The notes under the pieces: generated by a model
What the model was told of the DNA's origin: nothing
Database searches by the model: none
Seen by the model: the letters and a program-made list of their open reading frames with translations, nothing else
From: an uncultured beta proteobacterium
Lineage (GTDB): Bacteria > Pseudomonadota > Gammaproteobacteria > Burkholderiales > Burkholderiaceae
Length of the DNA stretch: 17,611 nt
Assembly (NCBI GenBank): GCA_903827075.1
Contig: CAIKGX010000034.1
Coordinates: 1-17,611 of the forward strand
Reading direction: 5' to 3'
Part shown: in pieces, positions 7,498-14,567 of the stretch
Layout: each line of letters opens with the position of its first letter
Position numbering within the stretch: the stretch's first letter is position 1
Position numbers and translations under genes: made by a program

Positions 7498-8525
7498 TCG
7501 GTACAAATGATGACTCTCTCATTATTCGAACCTGGCATGAAATTTCTGTTCATGCATTAAATTCCAGGGCTTCGGATATTCATATTGAGGCCCGTCCTCA
7601 AGAAACCATCATTCGCATTAGGGTAGATGGTCTGTTGCAGCTACAGACAGCCTATTCAATTGATTTACACGAGCGTTTAATCACTCGCATCAAAGTATTA
7701 GCACGCCTCGATATTGCTGAAAAGCGACTCCCCCAAGATGGGCGCTTATCCATTGGTCATGACTTTAGCAAACCTAATGTGGATTGCCGTGTCTCCATCT
7801 TGCCAACACTATATGGTGAAAAAGCAGTAGTACGAATTCTGCCTAGCCAAATCGATGACTTGGCGTTAGACAAAATTGGACTACTTCCAGAGCAGCTCGC
7901 CATTTTTCAAAATGCGCTAAAACAGCCCAATGGCTTAATACTGGTTACAGGTCCAACTGGAAGCGGAAAAACGAGAACGCTGTATAGCTGTTTGAGAATG
8001 CTCAATCACATCGAGCGCAATCTCTCCTCGATTGAAGATCCTATTGAGATTCGCTTGCCTGGCGTCAATCAAGTGGCTTATCACCCACGGGCAGGCTTAG
8101 ATTTTTCAACCATTATTCGCGCACTCTTAAGACAAGATCCTGACGTGATTATGATCGGTGAAATCAGAGATAAAGTTACAGCAGAGCTAGCGATTCAAGC
8201 CTCTCAAACTGGTCACCTCGTTCTCAGCACATTGCACACCAGAAATGCTTTAGGTGCTCTAGCGCGTTTAAAAAGTTTAGGAATTGAAGATGAGGCGCTG
8301 TACTCTTGCCTACTCTGCGTGAGCTCACAACGCCTCATCAGAAAATGTTACAAAGACTCTCAATATCTGGGTCGCCTTGGAGTGCATGAAGTGCTAACTA
8401 TTCATCAACTGAGCAACCCTGATACTGACTACCTCAATATGCATATGGCTGGTATGCGTTATGTGCAAGCTGGATTGATTGATCAAGCATCCCTAGAATC
8501 TGAGGTTGGCGCATGTCATTGGTAA
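7494..8525 (+). CDS. pilB: Type IV pilus assembly / type II secretion ATPase, short form (PilB/GspE)
   Basis: A hexameric ATPase that powers pilus extension from the cytoplasmic face of the inner membrane. Visible motifs: ASDIHIE (26-32), Walker A GPTGSGKT (153-160), Asp box SIEDPIE (179-185), Walker B DPDVIMIGE (215-223) with EIRD, and His box GHLVLSTLHT (240-249). The protein has 343 residues, against about 560-590 for typical PilB. The N-terminal MshEN-type domain is missing: the frame is closed upstream by TGA at 7434, so no longer start is possible. The tetracysteine zinc loop expected after SSQRLIRK is also gone, replaced by CYKDSQYLGRLGVHEVL. The start is TTG, overlapping the CorC stop (TTGA). 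It overlaps pilC by 13 bases. All nucleotide-site motifs are intact, so it is probably active. Confidence 0.9.
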   Translation: MIGTNDDSLIIRTWHEISVHALNSRASDIHIEARPQETIIRIRVDGLLQLQTAYSIDLHERLITRIKVLARLDIAEKRLPQDGRLSIGHDFSKPNVDCRVSILPTLYGEKAVVRILPSQIDDLALDKIGLLPEQLAIFQNALKQPNGLILVTGPTGSGKTRTLYSCLRMLNHIERNLSSIEDPIEIRLPGVNQVAYHPRAGLDFSTIIRALLRQDPDVIMIGEIRDKVTAELAIQASQTGHLVLSTLHTRNALGALARLKSLGIEDEALYSCLLCVSSQRLIRKCYKDSQYLGRLGVHEVLTIHQLSNPDTDYLNMHMAGMRYVQAGLIDQASLESEVGACHW

Positions 8526-9589
8526 GTGATATTTTTTCACAAAAAAGCCTGGGTAAAGCAGATCAATTCCATTTTGCCCAGCAGTTGCTTTCCCTGTTAC
8601 ATGCAGGTCTACCTTTACTCAATGCAATTGAGCTACTCATGCGTTCCGCGCCCAAACCCTGGCAACCTTGGCTTCTTCATATTCGTGATCTACTTAAAAA
8701 GGGGAATAGCTTTTCTCAAAGTTTGCGCGTACAAGAAAATCGATTTTCTGCGGAATTTATTAATCTCATTCGAGTTAGCGAAAGGTCGGGCGATCTCACC
8801 CTAGCCCTAAAGACCATTTGCCAACAACTTGAAGCTCAAATTGAATTAAAGCGCAAAGTTCAACAATCTTTGGCATATCCCCTGATCACACTCGCAAGCT
8901 CTTTTCTCTTAGTGCTGGTGATGATGATTTGGGTTGTCCCAGTATTTAAAGAGGTCTTTAGTCAATTTCAGGCAGAGCTACCGGCACCCACTAGAGTATT
9001 GATTGCTATTTCAACCATCGTTGAGAATTTCTATTTAGAAATCTTGATCTTTATACTGATCAGCATGGGCCTCTTTGTTTCCGCATGGTTAAAGTCCACA
9101 TATTTACAAAAGCAGTGTGATCGCTGGAGTCTACGCATCCCCATATTGGGTAATTTATTTCGCTTAGCTACCCTCACGCACTGGTGCCGCACCCTAGGGC
9201 ATCTATTAAATTCAGGCCTCCCGCTACCAGATGCACTAAGAGTAACGGCCCAATCCTCAAATCACTGGTTAAGTCATGACTTCAGTGCTGAAATTTTTAA
9301 ACAGCTTACACGAGGATGGCCTTTTAGTGACGCCTTAAGCAAAGCTGATCCTGCGCACCTTCTCTTTGATATTGAAACCTTACAATTATTGCAAATAGGT
9401 TCTGAAAGTGGTTCATTAGCCGAAATGCTTTGTAAACGGGCTGATATCCTTGGGGCTCAATTAAGCAATCGGCTAAATACCTTAAGTCAAACTTTGGAGC
9501 CCATATTTATACTTCTCGTCGGAATGATTATTGGTGGCATAGTGATCATCTTGTATTTACCCATATTTAATCTAGGGCAAATTGTTTAA
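8513..9589 (+). CDS. pilC: Type IV pilus / type II secretion inner-membrane platform protein
   Basis: A polytopic platform protein that couples the PilB ATPase to pilin polymerisation. It has 358 residues (typical PilC about 400-420) with two T2SF repeats, roughly 18-145 and 220-350. Each has the family marks: AGLPLLNAIELL and VSERSGDL in the first, SGLPLPDAL and GSESGSL in the second. Membrane helices lie near 122-145, 165-191 and 329-352, the usual three. The N-terminus before the first repeat is short (about 17 residues). ATG 8513 lies inside the end of pilB (13-base overlap), and its TAA shares one base with the ATG of pilD (TAATG), so translation is coupled. Confidence 0.92.
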   Translation: MSLVSDIFSQKSLGKADQFHFAQQLLSLLHAGLPLLNAIELLMRSAPKPWQPWLLHIRDLLKKGNSFSQSLRVQENRFSAEFINLIRVSERSGDLTLALKTICQQLEAQIELKRKVQQSLAYPLITLASSFLLVLVMMIWVVPVFKEVFSQFQAELPAPTRVLIAISTIVENFYLEILIFILISMGLFVSAWLKSTYLQKQCDRWSLRIPILGNLFRLATLTHWCRTLGHLLNSGLPLPDALRVTAQSSNHWLSHDFSAEIFKQLTRGWPFSDALSKADPAHLLFDIETLQLLQIGSESGSLAEMLCKRADILGAQLSNRLNTLSQTLEPIFILLVGMIIGGIVIILYLPIFNLGQIV

Positions 9590-10053
9590 TGGGCTCACAA
9601 GAAATCATCTTTCTTATAAAGGCGATCCTGATAGTCAGCTTGACTTACTTGGCCTACATTGATTTGAGAAGTTTTCGCTTGCCAGATAGCGTGACCTTAC
9701 CCCTCATAGCAGCCGGCATTGGGTTTAATTACTTCTCTGATCTTCGCTTTACTGACCCTCAAGCGGCTGTAATAGGTGCCTGCCTTGGTTACACCTTTCT
9801 TTGGGTGCTCAATCTAGCCTATCGCATATTGACAGGGAAGAACGGAATTGGGATGGGGGATGCCAAGCTTCTGGCCGGTTTAGGGGCTTGGCTTGGCTGG
9901 AGCAGTCTACCGAGCATTCTCTTGCTAGCTTCCATCACTGGCTGTATTGGTGGGTTAATTTGGCTCAGGTGCAATAAGCAAAGTCATCAACAGGCCTTTC
10001 CATTTGGCCCATTTTTGGCCATTGCTGGCATCATTGCACTGTTATGGTCGTAA
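9589..10053 (+). CDS. pilD: Prepilin peptidase, peptidase domain only (PilD-like)
   Basis: A membrane aspartyl protease (A24 family) that cuts prepilin leader peptides. The two catalytic aspartates are visible: D25 in YIDLRSFRLPD and D91 in GIGMGDAKL, separated and followed by hydrophobic helices. The protein has 154 residues. Standard PilD is about 280-290 residues and carries an N-terminal cytoplasmic domain with a CxxC pair that N-methylates the mature pilin; that half is absent and no upstream in-frame space exists because pilC ends at base 9589. The protein thus resembles TadV/CpaA or archaeal peptidases in layout, while its neighbours place it in the pilD position. Its end overlaps the predicted start of coaE by 10 bases. 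Confidence 0.9.
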   Translation: MGSQEIIFLIKAILIVSLTYLAYIDLRSFRLPDSVTLPLIAAGIGFNYFSDLRFTDPQAAVIGACLGYTFLWVLNLAYRILTGKNGIGMGDAKLLAGLGAWLGWSSLPSILLLASITGCIGGLIWLRCNKQSHQQAFPFGPFLAIAGIIALLWS

Positions 10054-10730
10054 CTCCTCTATCCCATTTAGATAAACAGCCCGATTTAAGCACTTTAAGG
10101 GGCGTTATTCCCTTGGTCGGCCTAACCGGAGGAATTGGTTCAGGCAAGACTGCAGTGAGTCATTTATTAGCTGAATTTGGGGCGGGAATCATCGATACAG
10201 ATCTGATCGCCCATCAAATTACAGCCCCCAGTGGGACTGCCATTGCCGCCATTCAGAACGCATTTGGTGCAGAGTTTATTGACCTAGATGGATCCCTCAA
10301 TAGAGGTAAGATGCGCGCCCTGGTCTTTGAAAAACCGTCAGCTAGGCAAATTTTGGAGCAAATAACCCATCCTTTGATTAAAGAGCAAACTGCTCAGCAG
10401 GCTTTTACTTTAGCCAAGACACAAGCGCCCTATTTGGTATTTGTTGTGCCCTTATTGTTTGAATCGGGGGCATGGCAGCAGTTAATGGACCATATCGTAG
10501 TGGTAGATTGCCCTGTGGAAACCCAAATTGAGCGGGTGATGGATCGCAATAAGCTCAGCAGATTAGAGGTAGAAAACATTCTGAAGGCACAAGCAAGCCG
10601 TGAGAATCGACTCTCAATAGCCAATAGCATTATTGAGAACCATGGCTCTGTAGAGGAATTGAGAGCGCCAGTCCTACAACTGCACCAAAAACTACTGAAG
10701 ATTGCGGAAGATATCCGCAGTTCGTCATAG
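10044..10730 (+). CDS. coaE: Dephospho-CoA kinase
   Basis: Phosphorylates the 3'-hydroxyl of dephospho-CoA with ATP, the last step of coenzyme A synthesis; cytosolic. P-loop GGIGSGKT at 29-36, DTD at 51-53, and LVFVVPLLFESG (about 130-141) are typical, as are the LID-region residues near QIERVMDRN. With the ATG at 10044 there are about 24 residues before LTGGIGSGK, more than in E. coli CoaE. A TTG at 10113 preceded by TTAAGGGG (a good ribosome site, about 9 bases away) would give MVGLTGGIGSGK and may be the true start. The gene overlaps pilD and is 11 bases before zapD, the common pilD-coaE-zapD order. Confidence 0.94.
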   Translation: MVVTPLSHLDKQPDLSTLRGVIPLVGLTGGIGSGKTAVSHLLAEFGAGIIDTDLIAHQITAPSGTAIAAIQNAFGAEFIDLDGSLNRGKMRALVFEKPSARQILEQITHPLIKEQTAQQAFTLAKTQAPYLVFVVPLLFESGAWQQLMDHIVVVDCPVETQIERVMDRNKLSRLEVENILKAQASRENRLSIANSIIENHGSVEELRAPVLQLHQKLLKIAEDIRSSS

Positions 10731-10741
10731 AATATAGCCTT

Positions 10742-11494
10742 GTGATTGTCTACGAATACCCCTTCAACGAATTAGTCCGAAGCATGCTTCGGCTGGAGTA
10801 TTTGTTCGCCCGCTTTAATCACTTTGTCAGGTCCGATGATCCTGAATTGCATCACAATGCGATTGCCATCTTGTTTGATTTAGGTGATATTGGCTCTAGG
10901 GGAGATATTAAATCCCTACTACTCAAAGAGTTCGAGCGCCAGAAATATACCTTAAATGGTTTGAAATCTTCACAGAAGGTCGACCAAGAAGCGCTTTCTC
11001 AGACGCTTTCTCAAATTGATAAAGCAGCAATTAATATCAATCAATCTGTCGGAAAACCCAATTCAGTCATTACCGAAAGTGAATGGCTCAATGCAATTCG
11101 CACCCGCCTCAATATTCCAGGCGGAACTAGCCCCATTGATTTACCGAGTTATCATGCGTGGAAAAATAGTCCTACTACTGCGCGTAGAGAGCTTCTGGAA
11201 AATTATGTAGCGCCACTTTTGCCATGGCATGAAGCATGTCAAATATTTTTACGTTTACTGCGCCAATCTGGTGAAGCAAAAGATGTTGTGGCACATCAAG
11301 GCGCATTTCAGCAAGCGCCCTCTGGCAAGGTATATCAACTCATGCGCATTGCATTAGAAGATGATTCACTTTTTGCAGAAATTAGCGCAAACAAATATTT
11401 GCTGTCTATTCGCTTTATGAAATCAGATCGCGATAGAAAACCTCAAGTTATTTCTGAGGATATTCCCTTTCGATTAACCCTCTGTCAGCTTTAA
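10742..11494 (+). CDS. zapD: Cell division protein ZapD (DUF1342)
   Basis: A cytosolic FtsZ-binding protein that bundles FtsZ filaments and stabilises the Z ring. It has 250 residues, the normal length. It begins MIVYEYPFNELVR and continues LRLEYLFARFNHF, the recognisable ZapD/YacF N-terminus, with a mostly helical N-terminal domain followed by a beta-rich C-terminal part ending VISEDIPFRLTLC. It starts with GTG and has no clear ribosome site; the 11-base gap to coaE suggests co-translation. Its stop codon overlaps that of the convergent Nudix gene in TTAA (11491-11494). The small gene yacG, which often follows zapD, is not present here. Confidence 0.94.
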   Translation: MIVYEYPFNELVRSMLRLEYLFARFNHFVRSDDPELHHNAIAILFDLGDIGSRGDIKSLLLKEFERQKYTLNGLKSSQKVDQEALSQTLSQIDKAAININQSVGKPNSVITESEWLNAIRTRLNIPGGTSPIDLPSYHAWKNSPTTARRELLENYVAPLLPWHEACQIFLRLLRQSGEAKDVVAHQGAFQQAPSGKVYQLMRIALEDDSLFAEISANKYLLSIRFMKSDRDRKPQVISEDIPFRLTLCQL

Positions 11495-11907
11495 GCAAAG
11501 AGTTCTTGTAGTTTATCTAGCATGGGCCAAGCCGCAGGCAATAAGGGCTGCACGCTAGGACCTTCCTTTGAAATCACCTGCCAAGACAACTGCTGACCCT
11601 CGCAGCCTGTGGGCGTTCCGCTCCACTGACGAATAACGCTGACATGAAGCCGCACATAAGCATGGGGATAATCATGCTCGATTACAGTCAGGTCTTCACT
11701 TGACTCTATATCGATTCCCAGCTCTTCTTGCAGCTCTCGTTTTAATGCAGAAAATACTGTTTCGCCTTCTTCAATCTTACCGCCTGGAACCTCCCAATAC
11801 CCAGCATACGGCTTACCTTCTGGACGTTGACCCAAAAGATAGCGGCCCTCAGCGTCTAATAAGATTCCAGCAGCTACTTCAGTAACTGGACGATTTTTTT
11901 CGTTCAT
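11491..11907 (-). CDS. mutT: Nudix hydrolase, MutT-like (probable 8-oxo-dGTP diphosphatase)
   Basis: Hydrolyses oxidised nucleoside triphosphates such as 8-oxo-dGTP to keep them out of DNA. The protein has 138 residues. The Nudix box GX5EX7REUXEEXGU is complete: G43, E49, R57-E58, E61-E62, G64-I65, within PGGKIEEGET...RELQEELG. The start MNEKNRPVTEVAAGILLD and GQRPEGKPYAGYWEVPGG fit the MutT branch. The location between zapD and argJ/secA supports mutT, though substrate specificity is inferred. It follows the ATPase gene after 12 bases and shares TTAA stop bases with zapD. Confidence 0.88.
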   Translation of the reverse strand: MNEKNRPVTEVAAGILLDAEGRYLLGQRPEGKPYAGYWEVPGGKIEEGETVFSALKRELQEELGIDIESSEDLTVIEHDYPHAYVRLHVSVIRQWSGTPTGCEGQQLSWQVISKEGPSVQPLLPAAWPMLDKLQELFA

Positions 11908-11919
11908 CAGCGCGAAATA

Positions 11920-12777
11920 TTATGCGTGTGAACCAGCCCAATGCTTAGCAAACTGCCAAGCAACACGGCCAGAACGAGAGCCTCGCTCTAATGCCCATAC
12001 TAATGCCTCTGCTCTAGCAGCTTCAATTTGAACATCACTCAATCCAAAATGACGCAACCAATGCGCAATGATCAATAAATACTCATCTTGTTTTGGTGGG
12101 TAAAAAGAAAGCCATAAACCAAAGCGCTCTGAAAGAGAGATTTTTTCTTCAACCACTTCACCAGGATGAATTTCTCCGTCATCGCTATACGCATAGCTTT
12201 CGTTGTCCTTCATATATTCAGGCAATAAATGGCGACGATTGGATGTTGCATAAATTAAAACGTTATCTACTTGTGCCGATACAGAGCCATCTAAAGCAGA
12301 CTTCATGGCCTTATAGCCAGACTCGCCATCATCGAAAGAAAGATCATCACAAAAGATAATGAAGCGCTCAGGGCGTTCAGCCAATAACTCAGTGATATCA
12401 GCCAAATCAGCTAAATGCTCTTTTTCTACCTCAACCAAACGCAGGCCTTGGCTAGAAAATTCATGGAGGCTAGCTTTGATTAATGATGACTTACCTGTGC
12501 CCCTAGCGCCAGTGAGCAAAATATTATTGGCGGGTTTTTTCTCAATAAAATGTTTGGTATTGTCACGAATCGCATCACGTTGTCGATCAATATTCTGCAA
12601 ATCATCAAAGGTAATATCTGATACATACTTTACTGGCTGCAAAAAACCAATGCTGCCAAAAATACTATCTCTGCGACGCCATCTAAATGCAGTAGTCGAT
12701 TGCCACTGCTCCTCGGTTAGCTGCTTAGGTAGAAAAGTTTCTAAGTGGCTCAGTAGTTGTTCTAATTTTTCATTCAT
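11920..12777 (-). CDS. DUF815 family AAA+ ATP-binding protein
   Basis: A 285-residue P-loop ATPase of the DUF815 family, conserved in this position in betaproteobacteria as I recall; its function is not established. Walker A is GARGTGKS (90-97), Walker B FIIFCDDLSFD (139-149), sensor 1 ATSNRRHL (177-184, N180), and SERFG (216-220) supplies a candidate arginine finger R218. A helical N-terminal stretch of about 80 residues precedes the AAA core, and a lid-like helical region with WALERGSRSGR ends it. No membrane segments or signal peptide. The 12-base gaps on both sides place it in one transcript with argJ and mutT. Confidence 0.87.
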   Translation of the reverse strand: MNEKLEQLLSHLETFLPKQLTEEQWQSTTAFRWRRRDSIFGSIGFLQPVKYVSDITFDDLQNIDRQRDAIRDNTKHFIEKKPANNILLTGARGTGKSSLIKASLHEFSSQGLRLVEVEKEHLADLADITELLAERPERFIIFCDDLSFDDGESGYKAMKSALDGSVSAQVDNVLIYATSNRRHLLPEYMKDNESYAYSDDGEIHPGEVVEEKISLSERFGLWLSFYPPKQDEYLLIIAHWLRHFGLSDVQIEAARAEALVWALERGSRSGRVAWQFAKHWAGSHA

Positions 12778-12789
12778 GCTGTTTACTTT

Positions 12790-14025
12790 CTACGAACGGT
12801 AATCGGCATTAATAGAAACGTATTCGTGAGATAAATCACACGTCCACATAGTCTGCTGAGCAGTACCACGTCCCAAGTCAATCTTGACAGTAATTTCTTC
12901 GGCCTGCATTACTCGCTGGCCATCCGCCTCTTGATACGCAGGGTTACGCCCGCCATCTTTAGCTACCCAAACATCTCCAAGCCACATCTGCACGCGATTC
13001 ACATCTAAATCACCAATACCGGCATAGCCAATCGCTGCCAAAATTCGACCCAAGTTCGGATCGCTAGCAAAAAAGGCCGTCTTTACCAATGGTGAATGGG
13101 CTACAGCCTCAGCCACCAATCGGCACTCTACTTCAGTCTTACCGCCCAAAACCTCAATCGTAATAAATTTAGTGGCACCCTCACCATCGCGCACAATCAT
13201 TTGTGCCAGCTTTTTGGCCAAGGCAAGCAAAGCATCTCGTAGCACTGCATAACTAGGATCAGCAATGGACTGAATCTGCACTGCAGACTGGCCCGTTGCC
13301 ATGATGATGAATGAGTCATTTGTCGAGGTATCGCCATCAATGGTGATGGCATTAAAAGATTGGTCAGCCACTTCGCGAGTCAAATTACTCAATAGACCAG
13401 GCGCAAACCCAGCATCGGTTGCAATAAAACCTAACATCGTCGCCATGTTTGGATGAATCATCCCTGCACCCTTACAGATACCAGTCAGCGTCACTTCGCC
13501 TGCAGGCATTTGTACCGTCATGGAAGCTGCTTTGGGCTGGGTATCCGTCGTCATGATAGCTTCAGCTGCATCAAACCAATGGTCCTCATCCAGATTGGCC
13601 ACTGCCATAGGTAGCGCAGAGATAATTTTTCCAATCGGTAATGGCTCTAAAATCACGCCAGTAGAAAATGGCAGAATTTGCTCTGAATTGAGCTCCAAGT
13701 CTTTGGCTAATGCAACACAGGTTTCCAAGGCATGCTTCATCCCCTCATCGCCCGTACCTGCATTGGCATTGCCAGTATTGACCACCAAAGCCCGAATCTC
13801 GCCTTTAGCCCCTTCTTGAGCTAAATGCTCCCTACAAACCTGCACGGGGGCTGCGCAAAAACGGTTCAATGTGAACACACCAGCCACCTGGGATCCCGGA
13901 ACCAAGGTCATTACTAATAAGTCTTTGCGGTTCGCCTTTTTAATGCCGGCTTGAGCGATGCCCATCTGAAAGCCCTTCACAGGCTTAAGCTGGTCTTTTT
14001 GGGGGAGAGGTAGATTCACTGTCAT
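12790..14025 (-). CDS. argJ: Glutamate N-acetyltransferase / ornithine acetyltransferase
   Basis: Transfers acetyl from N-acetylornithine to glutamate in the cyclic arginine pathway, and in bifunctional forms also uses acetyl-CoA. It has 411 residues. The self-cleavage site is in GMIHPNMATMLGF, with nucleophile T196 at the start of the beta chain; the oxyanion-hole motif STGVI is at 121-125. VVNTGNANAGTG (81-92) and the C-terminal HEYVSINADYRS are also typical. The proenzyme should split between A195 and T196. The ATG has no obvious ribosome site. It heads the argJ-ATPase-mutT run; 87 bases upstream lies the end of the DUF779 gene, with no clear terminator between them. Whether it is mono- or bifunctional is not decidable here. 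Confidence 0.95.
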   Translation of the reverse strand: MTVNLPLPQKDQLKPVKGFQMGIAQAGIKKANRKDLLVMTLVPGSQVAGVFTLNRFCAAPVQVCREHLAQEGAKGEIRALVVNTGNANAGTGDEGMKHALETCVALAKDLELNSEQILPFSTGVILEPLPIGKIISALPMAVANLDEDHWFDAAEAIMTTDTQPKAASMTVQMPAGEVTLTGICKGAGMIHPNMATMLGFIATDAGFAPGLLSNLTREVADQSFNAITIDGDTSTNDSFIIMATGQSAVQIQSIADPSYAVLRDALLALAKKLAQMIVRDGEGATKFITIEVLGGKTEVECRLVAEAVAHSPLVKTAFFASDPNLGRILAAIGYAGIGDLDVNRVQMWLGDVWVAKDGGRNPAYQEADGQRVMQAEEITVKIDLGRGTAQQTMWTCDLSHEYVSINADYRS

Positions 14026-14112
14026 AGTCTGACAATTGTAGAGGTAGAGGAGACCTTTAGGGGTGGGGTCGGAACTCTAAAGGGAACTTCAACGAGCTAT
14101 TTGAGCCTGTAA

Positions 14113-14490
14113 TTAAGATAGGTCTGCAAATACCTGTGCCTCAATTGAAGCCCACTCTTGATCCGTAAAGAGGCGTGAACGTGTATGAAATGCTTTGCCG
14201 GTAGAACCCTCAAGAGAAAAGGTGCCCCCATGCCCTTCGACAACATCCAAAATCAATTGCGTATGCTTCCAATACTCGTATTGAAGTTTGCCAATATAGA
14301 ATGGTACCCCTGCAAGCTCGCCTAATTTGATGTCATACGGACCAATCGTCAAATCCGTTGGCAAGTAACAGTTAGCAGCGCTGTTATCACAGCAACCGCC
14401 AGATTGATGAAACAGGATTTGGCCATGCTCGGCTTTCAGCTGCTTGATCAGCACAAGGGCATCGTCGGTGGCTACTACTCTTTCAACCAT
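14113..14490 (-). CDS. DUF779 family protein (aldehyde dehydrogenase partner)
   Basis: A small cytosolic protein of 125 residues from the DUF779 family, which is commonly found beside aldehyde dehydrogenase genes; its function is not known. The mark is HQSGGCCDNS (28-37), with H28, C33, C34 and C41 (NCYLP) close enough to bind a metal or form disulfides; further conserved-looking residues are W74-K75-H76 and H102-T-R-S-R. I chose the ATG at 14490 because AAGGA lies 7 bases upstream and it fits the family length; an upstream ATG at 14559 would add 23 residues that cross a hairpin. It lies downstream of the aldehyde dehydrogenase gene on the same strand, separated by that hairpin. Confidence 0.88.
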   Translation of the reverse strand: MVERVVATDDALVLIKQLKAEHGQILFHQSGGCCDNSAANCYLPTDLTIGPYDIKLGELAGVPFYIGKLQYEYWKHTQLILDVVEGHGGTFSLEGSTGKAFHTRSRLFTDQEWASIEAQVFADLS

Positions 14491-14520
14491 CGCTATTTCC
14501 TTAGGGAAAATACATCGAAC

Positions 14521-14542
14521 AAAAGGGCGGATTGCTCCGCCC
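14521..14542 (-). terminator. Rho-independent terminator or attenuator between aldehyde dehydrogenase and DUF779 genes
   Basis: On the minus strand a perfect 7-bp GC-rich stem, GGGCGGA / TCCGCCC (14542-14536 with 14531-14525), closes a GCAA tetraloop of the GNRA class and is followed by TTTTGTT. It lies after the dehydrogenase stop (14568) and before the DUF779 start (14490). The short T tract suggests partial read-through, which would lower DUF779 expression relative to the dehydrogenase. Confidence 0.72.
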
Positions 14543-14567
14543 CCTGATGCAATGAACAACTGCTTTT

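Noticed and set aside
12359..12802. 147-codon plus-strand open frame opposite the DUF815 ATPase
   Set aside because: Antisense to a conserved AAA+ gene, with serine-rich low-similarity translation; a coding shadow.
14054..14083. Hairpin CCTTTAG ... CTAAAGG between the DUF779 gene and argJ
   Set aside because: Only 7 bp with a 16-base loop and no T tract on the minus strand; too weak to call a terminator.
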